The notes under the pieces were generated by a model. The model saw nothing but the letters and a program-made list of their open reading frames with translations. It had not been told where the DNA came from and searched no databases. Shown here piece after piece: positions 1-7,457 of a DNA stretch of 47,625 nt; within the stretch, counting starts at the first letter, position 1, and every line of letters begins with the position of its first letter. The position numbers and the translations under genes are program-made. This DNA is from Acidobacterium sp. GTDB taxonomy: Bacteria; Acidobacteriota; Terriglobia; Terriglobales; Acidobacteriaceae. The stretch covers positions 1 to 47,625 of the forward strand of contig DAHUYD010000139.1 in the NCBI GenBank assembly GCA_027315385.1, written 5' to 3'.

Positions 1-60
1 GCTCTGCGCGGACAGCAACCCCGCGGAGACAAAGGCCAGGAGTGCGGCGGCAATGCGCAT
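1..60 (-). CDS. Start of a secreted protein, cut by the window edge
   Basis: Reading leftwards from an ATG at 58-60, the 20 visible codons give MRIAAALLAFVSAGLLSAQS. This is a typical Sec signal peptide: a basic residue, a hydrophobic stretch and an S-A-Q cleavage-like end. A GGAG precedes the ATG by a few bases. The frame stays open upstream through GTG codons, so a slightly earlier start is possible. The mature protein lies outside the window and cannot be identified. It follows the FG-GAP lipoprotein gene on the same strand after about 110 bases. Confidence 0.55.
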   Translation of the reverse strand, partial: MRIAAALLAFVSAGLLSAQS

Positions 61-170
61 GCCACTCCGCAGGAACGAGGGCTTCACGATGAGTTCGGAC
101 ACCACGACATCGTAGACACTGCCGCCAGGTTCGTCAAAAACTCGAGCGAACCCCTGGCGGCGCCGCCCGC

Positions 171-2156
171 CTACTGCTGCAGCAGGATGGAGACCGATCC
201 GTCTGTCAGAACAACGGCGAGATCCAGCTTTCCGTCGCCGTTGAAATCCGCAGCCGCGAGGGCGAAAGGTCCTTTGCCTGTCGCGTACGGCGAACCGGAC
301 GCCTCGGTAAACGTCCCATCGCCGTTCCCCAGTAAAAGCGTCACGGTGTTGTCGCTGTAATTAGCGACAGCAAGATCCAGCTTCCCGTCGTTGTTGAAAT
401 CTCCCTCGACGATCCCATCCGGCTCATGGCCCACCGGGATCGTAAGGGGCGCCTGAAACGTGCCGTCGCCATTTCCCAGGAAGATGTCCACGGCATTGTT
501 GCCCGTCACCGCAAGGTCCAGCTTTCCGTCGTCGTTGAAGTCGCCCACCACCATCGTCCCCGCACCAACGGGAAGTGGTGGTTCAGGCGCCTGCGTGAAC
601 GTCCCATCTCCATTGCCGAGCAGAATGGCGGAACTGGTTGCCACATCGAGCTTGCCGTCGCCATTGAAGTCCCCGGCAGCGGAGAAATTCCCAGTCTCGA
701 GATTTTCCTGCGGCACTTGATTGAACGCACCGTCGCTGTAGCCCAGCAGGATATTGGGCCCGTACACTCCGTCCGCGAACAAATCCAGGTTTCCATCTCC
801 GTTGAAGTCTGCCGCGGTGAGCGTCAAGGATGCGGGTCCGTCCTGCGCCAGTGTGTTCGCATAGCTGAACGTACCGTTTCCGTTCCCGAACAGAATCGAC
901 GCTGCTCCGTTCAGCCATAAGCCGACCGCCAATCCAGGATGACCGCTGTGATTGAAGTCGCCCACCGCCAACGGTCCTGTGTACGGTGATGCCAGGTCGT
1001 CGTACGGCGGGCTCGGTATCGAAACCGGAGATCCCACCGCGGGCGTAAATGTACCGGCCCCGCTTCCGAGCATCACGTACAGCCGAACGTTCGCTACGAT
1101 TGCCAGATCCGCATTGCCATCCTGATTGAAGTCCGCTACCGCCACTCCGGTCGGTTCGGGAACCTGTAGCGGAGAGCCCGGAGCATTCGCAAAGCTCACC
1201 GTCGTCTCTGGAGCGCCCACCTGAAAATAGTCCGTATTCGACGCGCCTCCGCCGGGGGCCGGATTCATGACCGTGATTGAGGCGGTCTGCGCTTTCGCCA
1301 CATCCGTTGCCGGTACCGTCGCGCTCAAATGCTCGCTGTCCACGAAAGTGGTCGTCAGCGGCGCGCCGTTGAAGTCGACCGTCGCGCCTGAGACGAATCC
1401 CGTTCCGCTCACCTGCAGGGTCAGTCCAGGACCACCCGGCGCAACGGCAGTCGGCGCCAGCGGCTGGTTCAGGAACGGTATTGGATTAGCCTTTGAGGAA
1501 CTGGCTGGATTGATCTGTATGCTGAGGAACCCGTCGTAAGCCAATTGATTGTCCGCATCCACGGCAGTCGCTTCAAAATACCAGGTTCCTGCCGCAGTCG
1601 GCGTTCCGGTAATCATGCCGCTGCTCGCATCCAGTGACAATCCGTCCGGTACCGAGCCGCCCACCTCCCAACCTGTGTCGATTGGCCCATCGTAGACGCT
1701 CCACTGAAACGGCCCGGTCCCGCCCGTCAGCGCGATTGGCTGACTGTAGGACAAGCCCACCGTTCCGCTGGCGAGCGTCTGCGAAATCGGCATGAACGGG
1801 TACGGATCCACCGTAATGGTCAGCGAAGCGCTCTTTGTCGGATCCGCCACCGAAGTCGCTGTCACCGTCGCCTGTTCTGCACTCGTGATGGACGTAGTCG
1901 GGGAAAGATAACTGGCTGAGCCGACCGCTCCTGCCGTTTGCAGAGACCCTGGCCCGCTCAGGCTCCACTTGACCCCTCTGGAATGACTATCGTTGGTCAC
2001 TGTGGCTGTGATGGCAATCGTCAGACCCTGATCGGTGGCGGCGGAAGTTGAAGGAGAAAGACTGACCGAGATGGGCGGCGCGGAACCGGCACACCCGCCC
2101 AGAATCGTGGCCACGGCCACAGGCACCACCAGCCAGCAGGAACGCCGCCTGAACAT
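171..2156 (-). CDS. Lipoprotein with Ig-like modules and a seven-repeat FG-GAP/VCBS propeller
   Basis: This 661-residue protein begins with a lipoprotein signal (basic MFRRR, hydrophobic core, L-G-G-C with Cys22), so it is probably anchored in the membrane with its body outside the cytoplasm. Residues about 29-117 resemble a bacterial Ig-like domain. About 118-215 form a putative-Ig (He_PIG) domain with GLSLDASSGMITGTP. About 220-312 resemble an IPT/TIG domain. From about 335 to the end there are seven repeats built on DFNGDGKLDLAV, the FG-GAP/VCBS type of calcium-binding beta-propeller blade. The second repeat (DFNHSGHPGLAV) has lost the acidic loop residues. The start is supported by GGAGG just upstream. 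Such proteins are usually surface adhesins or carbohydrate- or protein-binding scaffolds. No catalytic site is visible and the ligand is unknown. Confidence 0.85.
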   Translation of the reverse strand: MFRRRSCWLVVPVAVATILGGCAGSAPPISVSLSPSTSAATDQGLTIAITATVTNDSHSRGVKWSLSGPGSLQTAGAVGSASYLSPTTSITSAEQATVTATSVADPTKSASLTITVDPYPFMPISQTLASGTVGLSYSQPIALTGGTGPFQWSVYDGPIDTGWEVGGSVPDGLSLDASSGMITGTPTAAGTWYFEATAVDADNQLAYDGFLSIQINPASSSKANPIPFLNQPLAPTAVAPGGPGLTLQVSGTGFVSGATVDFNGAPLTTTFVDSEHLSATVPATDVAKAQTASITVMNPAPGGGASNTDYFQVGAPETTVSFANAPGSPLQVPEPTGVAVADFNQDGNADLAIVANVRLYVMLGSGAGTFTPAVGSPVSIPSPPYDDLASPYTGPLAVGDFNHSGHPGLAVGLWLNGAASILFGNGNGTFSYANTLAQDGPASLTLTAADFNGDGNLDLFADGVYGPNILLGYSDGAFNQVPQENLETGNFSAAGDFNGDGKLDVATSSAILLGNGDGTFTQAPEPPLPVGAGTMVVGDFNDDGKLDLAVTGNNAVDIFLGNGDGTFQAPLTIPVGHEPDGIVEGDFNNDGKLDLAVANYSDNTVTLLLGNGDGTFTEASGSPYATGKGPFALAAADFNGDGKLDLAVVLTDGSVSILLQQ

Positions 2157-2235
2157 TTCTTGCCTCCGAACGATTGCAGCCTCAGTTAGCGGACCAGTGG
2201 CCGCCCATCGGGCTATACGGCCTCCGCTTATCCAA

Positions 2236-2280
2236 AATGCCGATAATCGGCCATTCTAAACTGGTAAACTTCAGCCCAAA
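2236..2280 (-). promoter_or_regulatory. Candidate promoter with dyad for the FG-GAP lipoprotein gene
   Basis: On the minus strand TAGAAT (2253-2258) is a good -10 hexamer, with a weak -35 candidate TTTGGG (2275-2280) 16 bases upstream. Directly downstream, where transcription would start, lies the dyad GCCGATAATCGGC (2239-2251). It could be an operator. The predicted leader would be about 90 bases. Confidence 0.3.
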
Positions 2281-2299
2281 CGAAAACCTGTAGCCGTTC

Positions 2300-2314
2300 G
2301 GGATTAAGAATCCC
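2300..2314. repeat. Small inverted repeat
   Basis: GGGATT and AATCCC flank a three-base loop AAG. It has no T-tract on either side, so it is not an obvious terminator. Confidence 0.3.
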
Positions 2315-2339
2315 TTCGCGTGAAGAGCCACGGACTCAT

Positions 2340-2358
2340 CCGCGGGACTGCCCCGCGG
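2340..2358. repeat. Perfect 7-bp GC hairpin
   Basis: CCGCGGG (2340-2346) and CCCGCGG (2352-2358) pair around ACTGC. There is no T-tract. It lies about 50 bases before the promoter-like TTGACT at 2406. Confidence 0.35.
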
Positions 2359-2405
2359 CTGCGAACGCTCTATTACCTCGGTACCGTCGCGGGGCGCGAT
2401 CTTTC

Positions 2406-2434
2406 TTGACTGAGATATCTGGGTGGCATAACTT
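2406..2434 (+). promoter_or_regulatory. Candidate sigma-70-type promoter
   Basis: TTGACT (2406-2411) is followed after exactly 17 bases by TAACTT (2429-2434). It points toward dapF, but the start site would fall only a few bases before the terminator-like hairpin at 2448-2474. It may therefore be attenuated, or it may be a chance match. Confidence 0.3.
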
Positions 2435-2447
2435 AAACTTCAGGGAA

Positions 2448-2474
2448 GCTCTGTGTCACGGCACAGGGCTTTTT
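2448..2474 (+). terminator. Intrinsic-terminator-like hairpin
   Basis: An 8-bp stem with one G-U pair (2448-2455 with 2462-2469) closes a six-base loop TCACGG and is followed directly by TTTTT (2470-2474). It has the layout of a Rho-independent terminator on the plus strand, about 350 bases ahead of dapF with no plus-strand gene before it. Confidence 0.5.
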
Positions 2475-2622
2475 CATTTGCTACCCCTTTTCGGCCGGGC
2501 GATAACCGGCCCTCGGTCCCGCCCAGGCGGTGCCCTCTCGCTCTTTGACATCCTTTTTCCGCGCCTCTTGTCCTTTCCCGTGCAGACCTCTTTTTAAGCT
2601 CTGCGCCCGGTACCCCCAGGTC

Positions 2623-2636
2623 GTGCCTTCGGGCAC
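2623..2636 (+). repeat. UUCG tetraloop hairpin in the dapF leader region
   Basis: GTGCC-TTCG-GGCAC folds as a 5-bp stem with a cUUCGg loop, a very stable RNA motif, followed by AAAA. It lies about 185 bases before the dapF start. Function unknown. Confidence 0.3.
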
Positions 2637-2822
2637 AAAACGGGAGTCTTGCCCTGTTGTCGACTCCGTCAACATTTTCATCTCGAACGGAATCAGGTAC
2701 TTGCAATAGCCTCTCCCCACGGACTTTTCTCCTTTCCGGGCTAACGCCCCGTTTGGACCGTCCCTTTCGCCCGTCCTGGCGGCTGAACGCTCTCCCCTGT
2801 ACCCTGTCTTGGGAGGAAGCTC

Positions 2823-3620
2823 ATGCGTTTTGCCAAGGTGCATGCCTGCGGCAATGATTTTCTGATTGCCGAAGGTCCATGCGATCCGCAGTTGGCCAAA
2901 AAGCTCTGCGAGCGCCATTCCGGCATCGGCGCCGATGGCGTCGAATTCCTGGAACGCACCGGGCCCCGCGCCGGACGCATTCGCCTCGCCAACGCCGACG
3001 GCTCCATCGCGGAAATCTCCGGCAACGGCACGCGTTGCGTCGCCGCCTGGATGGCGCACACTGAAGGCGCCGTTCCCGGAGATGAAATTACCCTCGACAC
3101 CGACGCGGGGCCGCGCACCTGTCGCATCGTCGAAGCCGCCGGCAGCCATTTCCTCATCGCCGCCGGCATGGGCGTTCCCCGCATTGAGCCCGCCCAGGTG
3201 ACCCTTGCGGACAAGACCCTGGTCCGCGGCACCTGGGTCTCCATGGGCAATCCTCATTTCGTCATCGTCGTCGACGACCAGAACTTTCGCGCCCACAGCC
3301 GCGGCTGGACCGAACTGGGCCGCGAGATCTGTTTCCATCCGCAATATCCCCAGCAGATCAATGTCCTCTTTTTCCGCATGATCCGTGCCGATGAAATCGA
3401 GATTCGTATCTTCGAGCGAGGCGTCGGCCCCACCACCTCCTCCGGCACCGGAACCTGCTCCTGTGCGGCTGCCGTCATCGCATTTTGCGGCGGAAAATCT
3501 CCGCTCGCAATCCACGCTCCAGGCGGCACGCAGCGCGTCGAGTGGTCCGGCCCCGGCACGGAAATGATCCTGACCGGCCCTGCCGGCCTCATCGCCGCCG
3601 GAGAGACGCTCCTTGGCTAG
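2823..3620 (+). CDS. dapF: DapF-family diaminopimelate epimerase homologue with Ser in place of both catalytic Cys
   Basis: This 265-residue protein has the diaminopimelate epimerase fold signatures: N-terminal ACGNDF, SGNGTRC, SMGNPHFV and ERGVGPTTSSGTG. DapF interconverts LL- and meso-diaminopimelate for lysine and peptidoglycan synthesis with two cysteines acting as acid and base, in QCGNG and ACG(S/T)G. Here those positions are Ser66 (ISGNG, codon TCC) and Ser207 (SSGTG, codon TCC). Other cysteines lie nearby (Cys9, Cys72, Cys212, Cys214) but not at the catalytic positions. It may be a lineage variant, a slow epimerase or an enzyme with another substrate. GGGAGG precedes the ATG. It overlaps ldcA by 8 bases and heads a dapF-ldcA-mpl-plsC operon, which supports a role in DAP or wall-peptide metabolism. 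Confidence 0.85.
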   Translation: MRFAKVHACGNDFLIAEGPCDPQLAKKLCERHSGIGADGVEFLERTGPRAGRIRLANADGSIAEISGNGTRCVAAWMAHTEGAVPGDEITLDTDAGPRTCRIVEAAGSHFLIAAGMGVPRIEPAQVTLADKTLVRGTWVSMGNPHFVIVVDDQNFRAHSRGWTELGREICFHPQYPQQINVLFFRMIRADEIEIRIFERGVGPTTSSGTGTCSCAAAVIAFCGGKSPLAIHAPGGTQRVEWSGPGTEMILTGPAGLIAAGETLLG

Positions 3621-4566
3621 TGCGGTCCTCAAGCCCCCCGCCGTCGCTCCCGGCGCGCGCATCGCCGTCGTCGCACCGGCCAGCAGCGCCAATCCCCAGC
3701 GCATTGCGCGAGGCATCGAGGCTCTCCGCGCGCTCGGCTACGACGCTGTGGCCGCCGAGCATCTCTACGGCAGGCATCCGCCCTTCTTCTCCGGCGCCGT
3801 CGAAGACCGCCTCGCCGATCTGCACCGCGCCTTCGCCGACCCCGAAGTCGCCGCGATCGTCTGTGCCCGAGGCGGTTACGGATCGAACTATCTCCTCGCC
3901 GGTCTCGATCTTGACCTCATCCGCGCCCACCCCAAACCGTTCTTCGCCTACAGCGATATGACCGTCGTGCAGACGTGGCTTCTCGATCGGACTGGCCTGG
4001 TCGCCTTTCACGGTCCCATGGCCGCGGCGGATTTCTGCGTCGGGAGTGGCGTCCATCTTCCCAGCTTCCAGGCCGCTCTCAGCGGCGGCCTGGTGCAGGC
4101 GGGCGCGGGGCAGGGAATTCGCACCCTCCGCCCCGGCCGCGCACGCGGACGGCTCTGCGGCGGCTGCCTCAGCCTTCTCGCCTCCGCGCTCGGCACGCCC
4201 TATGCGCCTCAACTCGAAGGGAAGCTGCTCTTCCTCGAAGATCAGGGCGAGAAGCCCTACCGCATCGATCGTCTGCTGCGGCAAATGATCCTGGCAGGGA
4301 AGTTCGAAGGCGTCCGCGGATTCGTCTTCGGCGAGATGCCCGGATGCGAATCAAACGGCGTCTCTCCTGTGCTCCTCGACCGCGTCATCCTCGACGTCCT
4401 CCGCGATTTCGACGTGCCTGTTGCCATCGGCTTGCGCTCGGGCCACGTTTCCGCTGGCAATGTCACCCTGCCTCTGGGAATCGAAGCAGAGCTGATTCTG
4501 GACAACGATGAGCCGCTGCTACGATATCTGGAGCCCGCTGTCTTCGGCCCTTCTCATGCAGGATAA
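3613..4566 (+). CDS. ldcA: LD-carboxypeptidase (peptidase S66)
   Basis: S66 enzymes cut the terminal D-Ala from murein tetrapeptides in the cytoplasm, making tripeptides for recycling. The 317-residue protein shows the Ser-Glu-His triad: Ser91 in ARGGYGS, Glu209 in LEDQGEKPYR, and His278 in GLRSGHVSAGN. The start is a TTG at 3613 that overlaps the dapF stop by 8 bases, which suggests translational coupling. The reading starts MASAVLKPPA, giving the usual family N-terminus (ARIAVVAPAS). It overlaps mpl at its 3' end. Its product is the natural substrate of Mpl, the next enzyme. No signal peptide is seen, consistent with a cytoplasmic enzyme. Confidence 0.88.
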   Translation: MASAVLKPPAVAPGARIAVVAPASSANPQRIARGIEALRALGYDAVAAEHLYGRHPPFFSGAVEDRLADLHRAFADPEVAAIVCARGGYGSNYLLAGLDLDLIRAHPKPFFAYSDMTVVQTWLLDRTGLVAFHGPMAAADFCVGSGVHLPSFQAALSGGLVQAGAGQGIRTLRPGRARGRLCGGCLSLLASALGTPYAPQLEGKLLFLEDQGEKPYRIDRLLRQMILAGKFEGVRGFVFGEMPGCESNGVSPVLLDRVILDVLRDFDVPVAIGLRSGHVSAGNVTLPLGIEAELILDNDEPLLRYLEPAVFGPSHAG

Positions 4567-5989
4567 GAAGCATATCCACCTCATCGGAATTTGCGGCACC
4601 GCTATGGCATCCCTGGCAGGCATGCTGCTGGTCAAAGGCCACCGCGTCACCGGCTCAGACCAGGCGGCGTATCCGCCTGTGTCGGATTTGCTCCGCTCCC
4701 TCGGCATTCCCATTGCGGAGCCCTTTTCGCCCGCGAATCTGCTGCCCGCTCCTGACCTCGTTATCGTTGGCAATGCCATCTCGCGCGGCAATGTGGAACT
4801 GGAAACCGTCCTCGACCAGCGCATCCCCTTTGCGTCGATGGCCGCCATCCTCCATCAGGAGTTCATCGCCGGGCACGAATCGCTCGTCGTTGCCGGCACA
4901 CACGGCAAGACCACTACCACCAGCATGCTGGCCTGGATCTACGAGGTTGCCGCGCGCCGCCGGCACGAGCTCGCCCCGTCGTTCCTCATCGGGGGCATCG
5001 CCGAAAACTTCGGAGCCAGCTTTCAATTGCGCCCTGGAAAACCCTTCATCGTCGAAGGCGACGAGTACGACACCGCGTTCTTCGACAAGGGTCCCAAGTT
5101 CATGCACTATTTTCCCGACGCGCTTATCCTTACGCACGTCGAGTTCGACCACGCCGACATCTACCCCGACCTGTCCTCCGTTAAAACCGCTTTCAAGCGA
5201 CTGGTGAACCTGGTTCCTCGCCGTGGCCGCATCGTCGCCTTCGACGGAGCCGGCAACGTGACGGAGTGCGTCAGCCGCGCCTTCTGTGCCGTCGAACGCT
5301 ACGGCTTCAGTGCGGATTCCACCTGGAGGCTCGCGAAGCTGCGGTTCGAGGAGGGAACCAGCCGCTGGCATATCCTCCATGGCGACCAAGCCTGGGGTGA
5401 CGTTACGCTGCCAATGGCTGGCGAGCACAATGCCCTCAACGCCACAGCCGCCGCGGCCCTCGCTGCCGGCCAGGGTGTGCCCCGGGAAGCTATCGTTGAG
5501 GCCCTGGCCACGTTCCGCAGTGTGCGCCGCCGGCTCGAAGTCCGCGCTGAAGTCAACGGCATTACGATTATTGACGACTTCGCCCATCACCCTACCGCAA
5601 TTCGCGAGACTCTCCGCGCCCTGCGTGTGGCTTATCCGGGACGCCGGCTCTGGGCCGTCCTCGAGCCGCGCTCCAATACCCTCCGCCGCAATGTCTTCGA
5701 GCGAGAACTGGTCGAGAGCTTAGCTCTCGCCGATCGCGTGGCGCTGTCCGGAGTCTTCCACTCGGAGAAGATTCCCGAATCCGAGCGCCTTCATCCGGAG
5801 AACGTTGTGGCAGCCCTCGCCGCTTCCGGCCGCGACGCTGTCCTGCTCGCAGACGCCGACGCCATTGTCGCCAGTCTGGTCTCCCGCCTCCGCTCCGGCG
5901 ATGTGGTGGCCATTCTCTCCAATGGCGGCTTTGATGGTATCTACAACAAGCTTCCGGTCGCGCTCCAAAAGGCCGAGCGGAAACTCTGA
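4556..5989 (+). CDS. mpl: UDP-N-acetylmuramate:L-Ala-gamma-D-Glu-meso-DAP ligase
   Basis: Mpl joins recycled murein tripeptide to UDP-MurNAc using ATP, bypassing MurC, MurD and MurE. The 477-residue product has the Mur-ligase order: N-terminal Rossmann part (HLIGICGTAMASLAGM), ATP-binding GTHGKTTTTSM, EGDEYDTAFFD with LTHVEFDHADIYPDL typical of Mpl, GEHNALNATAA, and the C-terminal DDFAHHPTAIRETL. I chose ATG 4556 because MQDKKHIHLIGICG matches the usual family start. An in-frame ATG at 4508 would add 16 unlikely residues inside ldcA. It overlaps the ldcA stop by 11 bases and is followed 3 bases later by plsC. Together with LdcA it forms a complete tripeptide salvage step. Confidence 0.92.
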   Translation: MQDKKHIHLIGICGTAMASLAGMLLVKGHRVTGSDQAAYPPVSDLLRSLGIPIAEPFSPANLLPAPDLVIVGNAISRGNVELETVLDQRIPFASMAAILHQEFIAGHESLVVAGTHGKTTTTSMLAWIYEVAARRRHELAPSFLIGGIAENFGASFQLRPGKPFIVEGDEYDTAFFDKGPKFMHYFPDALILTHVEFDHADIYPDLSSVKTAFKRLVNLVPRRGRIVAFDGAGNVTECVSRAFCAVERYGFSADSTWRLAKLRFEEGTSRWHILHGDQAWGDVTLPMAGEHNALNATAAAALAAGQGVPREAIVEALATFRSVRRRLEVRAEVNGITIIDDFAHHPTAIRETLRALRVAYPGRRLWAVLEPRSNTLRRNVFERELVESLALADRVALSGVFHSEKIPESERLHPENVVAALAASGRDAVLLADADAIVASLVSRLRSGDVVAILSNGGFDGIYNKLPVALQKAERKL

Positions 5990-5992
5990 GCC

Positions 5993-6709
5993 ATGTTCGC
6001 CGCGTTCGTCCTCTTCGCCACGTGGATCGCGCTGGGTATTCCCGCCGCGATCGCCGGTATCCCCTGGACGGTCCTTACACGCGACATCACACGGTTGTAC
6101 GGCTGGGCCATGACCATCCTGCGCACGGGTCTGCGCCTCAGCGGCATCCGCGTTCAACCCGAATGGCGCGTTCCTCTCGAGCCGCTCCATACCTACATCT
6201 TCCTCTCCAACCATGTCTCGAATCTGGACCCTCCGGTGCTGTTCCCGCTGCTGCCCGGGCGTGCCGCCGCATTCGTCAAGCGCTCGCTCATGAAGATTCC
6301 CGTTCTCGGCTATGGAATGAGGCTCGGCAATTTCATCCCGGTCGATCGCGATGGACGCCTGGAGAGCGCGGTGGAGAGCGTCGAGGCGGCTGCGCGGGTT
6401 CTTGCCTCGCGCGTGCACGTGCTCTCCTTTGTCGAAGGTACGCGCTCCCGCACCGGGCGCCTGCAGCCCTTCAAGAAGGGTCCATTCTTCCTTGCCATGA
6501 GCACCGGAGCACCCGTAGTTCCGGTTTCGATCCATGGAACCGAGGCCATGATGCGCAAGGGCAGCCTGAAAATCTTTCCCGGCGCGGCCCACGTCACTTT
6601 CCACGCGCCGCTGTACCCGCGGGATTATGCCCGCCGCGAAGATCTGATGCAGGCCGTGCGCGAGGCCATCGCCTCAGGCTTGCCGGAGTGGATGAGGGCT
6701 AGCGGATAA
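5993..6709 (+). CDS. plsC: 1-acyl-sn-glycerol-3-phosphate acyltransferase (PlsC family)
   Basis: PlsC acylates lysophosphatidic acid to phosphatidic acid at the inner membrane. The 238-residue protein has one or two N-terminal hydrophobic segments (about residues 1-45), the catalytic NHVSNLD (HX4D), GNFIPVDR, the glycerol-phosphate-binding FVEGTRSRTG, and VVPVSIHG. All four family motifs are present. The ATG lies 3 bases after the mpl stop, so it is the last gene of the dapF operon. Its 3' end overlaps the convergent SPOR gene by 11 bases. The substrate acyl donor (acyl-ACP or acyl-CoA) cannot be told. Confidence 0.88.
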   Translation: MFAAFVLFATWIALGIPAAIAGIPWTVLTRDITRLYGWAMTILRTGLRLSGIRVQPEWRVPLEPLHTYIFLSNHVSNLDPPVLFPLLPGRAAAFVKRSLMKIPVLGYGMRLGNFIPVDRDGRLESAVESVEAAARVLASRVHVLSFVEGTRSRTGRLQPFKKGPFFLAMSTGAPVVPVSIHGTEAMMRKGSLKIFPGAAHVTFHAPLYPRDYARREDLMQAVREAIASGLPEWMRASG

Positions 6710-7442
6710 CCGCGTTATAGCCGTCGGAGAGCAGTCGTCCCCGCATGGCCTGTGCCTGCGCCCGCGATGCAAATGGCCCAATCTGGATGTGAAGCAGTTG
6801 ATCGCTCGGCTCGTGACGCACCACGGCCGGATAGCCACGCTGCCGCAGCGCGGCTACCAGAATATCCGCATCCTGCGGGATGCTCACCGCCGCTACCTGC
6901 ACCATCAGATTTGCCGCCGCCGGCGAAGTCGCAATCGTTCTCTGCACAGCCGGGACTGCAACCGGTGCCGCCGCCGGCGTCGTGACCGGATTCGAGGGAA
7001 ATACCGTTGTTGTCCTAACCGGTGCAGCCGGCGTTGTCGGTGTCGTTGCCGCTGCCGGCAATGCTCCGCCCGGGAGGGCCGCCGTCGCCGGCGTCCCGGG
7101 CGCGCCCGGCGTGGGAACGACCGCCGTCGTTCCGCCCGAAGCAGGTGTTGTATCCGGCGGAGTCTGGTTCACCGCTTCCTGGGGCGATGGCTTCGTCAGA
7201 GAAGTCGTTGGCGGGGCAGTCGAATCCGCCACCGTTGGGCCAATCGCGCGCGCGCTCACCCGTCCCACCGAATACCCCAGCCCGAAAAAGATGCCGCAGA
7301 TCAGCACCAGCCCGAAGAAGATCCCCAGCAGCGAGCGTGTGCCCAGGGTAATCTCGCGATCGTCCTCGACAGCCTGCCGCCCCAAACCGCGTCCCCGCTT
7401 CGGCGCGTCCGTCTCTTCGTCGCGGTCCACAGCATATCTCAT
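6699..7442 (-). CDS. SPOR-domain membrane protein
   Basis: The 247-residue protein has a charged cytoplasmic N-terminus, a single transmembrane segment at about 37-58 (LLGIFFGLVLICGIFFG), a Pro/Ala/Thr-rich linker of roughly 110 residues, and a C-terminal SPOR domain (about 175-247). The SPOR signatures include LMVQVAAVS, DADILVAALRQRGYPAVV and IQIGPFASRAQAQAMRGRL. SPOR domains bind septal peptidoglycan stripped of stem peptides, so this is probably a bitopic periplasmic protein linked to division or wall remodelling. It is the last gene of the TolB/TPR-NfeD-slipin run, 15 bases after the slipin gene, and overlaps plsC tail to tail. Confidence 0.85.
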   Translation of the reverse strand: MRYAVDRDEETDAPKRGRGLGRQAVEDDREITLGTRSLLGIFFGLVLICGIFFGLGYSVGRVSARAIGPTVADSTAPPTTSLTKPSPQEAVNQTPPDTTPASGGTTAVVPTPGAPGTPATAALPGGALPAAATTPTTPAAPVRTTTVFPSNPVTTPAAAPVAVPAVQRTIATSPAAANLMVQVAAVSIPQDADILVAALRQRGYPAVVRHEPSDQLLHIQIGPFASRAQAQAMRGRLLSDGYNAVIR

Positions 7443-7457
7443 GTGTGCTTCAGATCC

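Larger units (their letters stand above)
2157..2822. other. 666-base non-coding region between divergent genes
   Basis: I find no convincing gene here. It separates the minus-strand FG-GAP lipoprotein from plus-strand dapF. It holds a weak promoter with a dyad for the lipoprotein gene (2236-2280), hairpins at 2300-2314 and 2340-2358, a promoter-like pair (2406-2434) followed at once by an intrinsic-terminator-like hairpin (2448-2474), and a small UUCG-tetraloop hairpin (2623-2636). The 3' part just ahead of dapF is pyrimidine-rich and ends in GGGAGGAAGC, the dapF ribosome binding site. Confidence 0.6.

Noticed and set aside
2406-2597. 63-codon open frame in the non-coding region before dapF
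   Set aside because: It begins at a TTG within the promoter-like sequence, runs through the hairpin, and has no ribosome binding site or motif.
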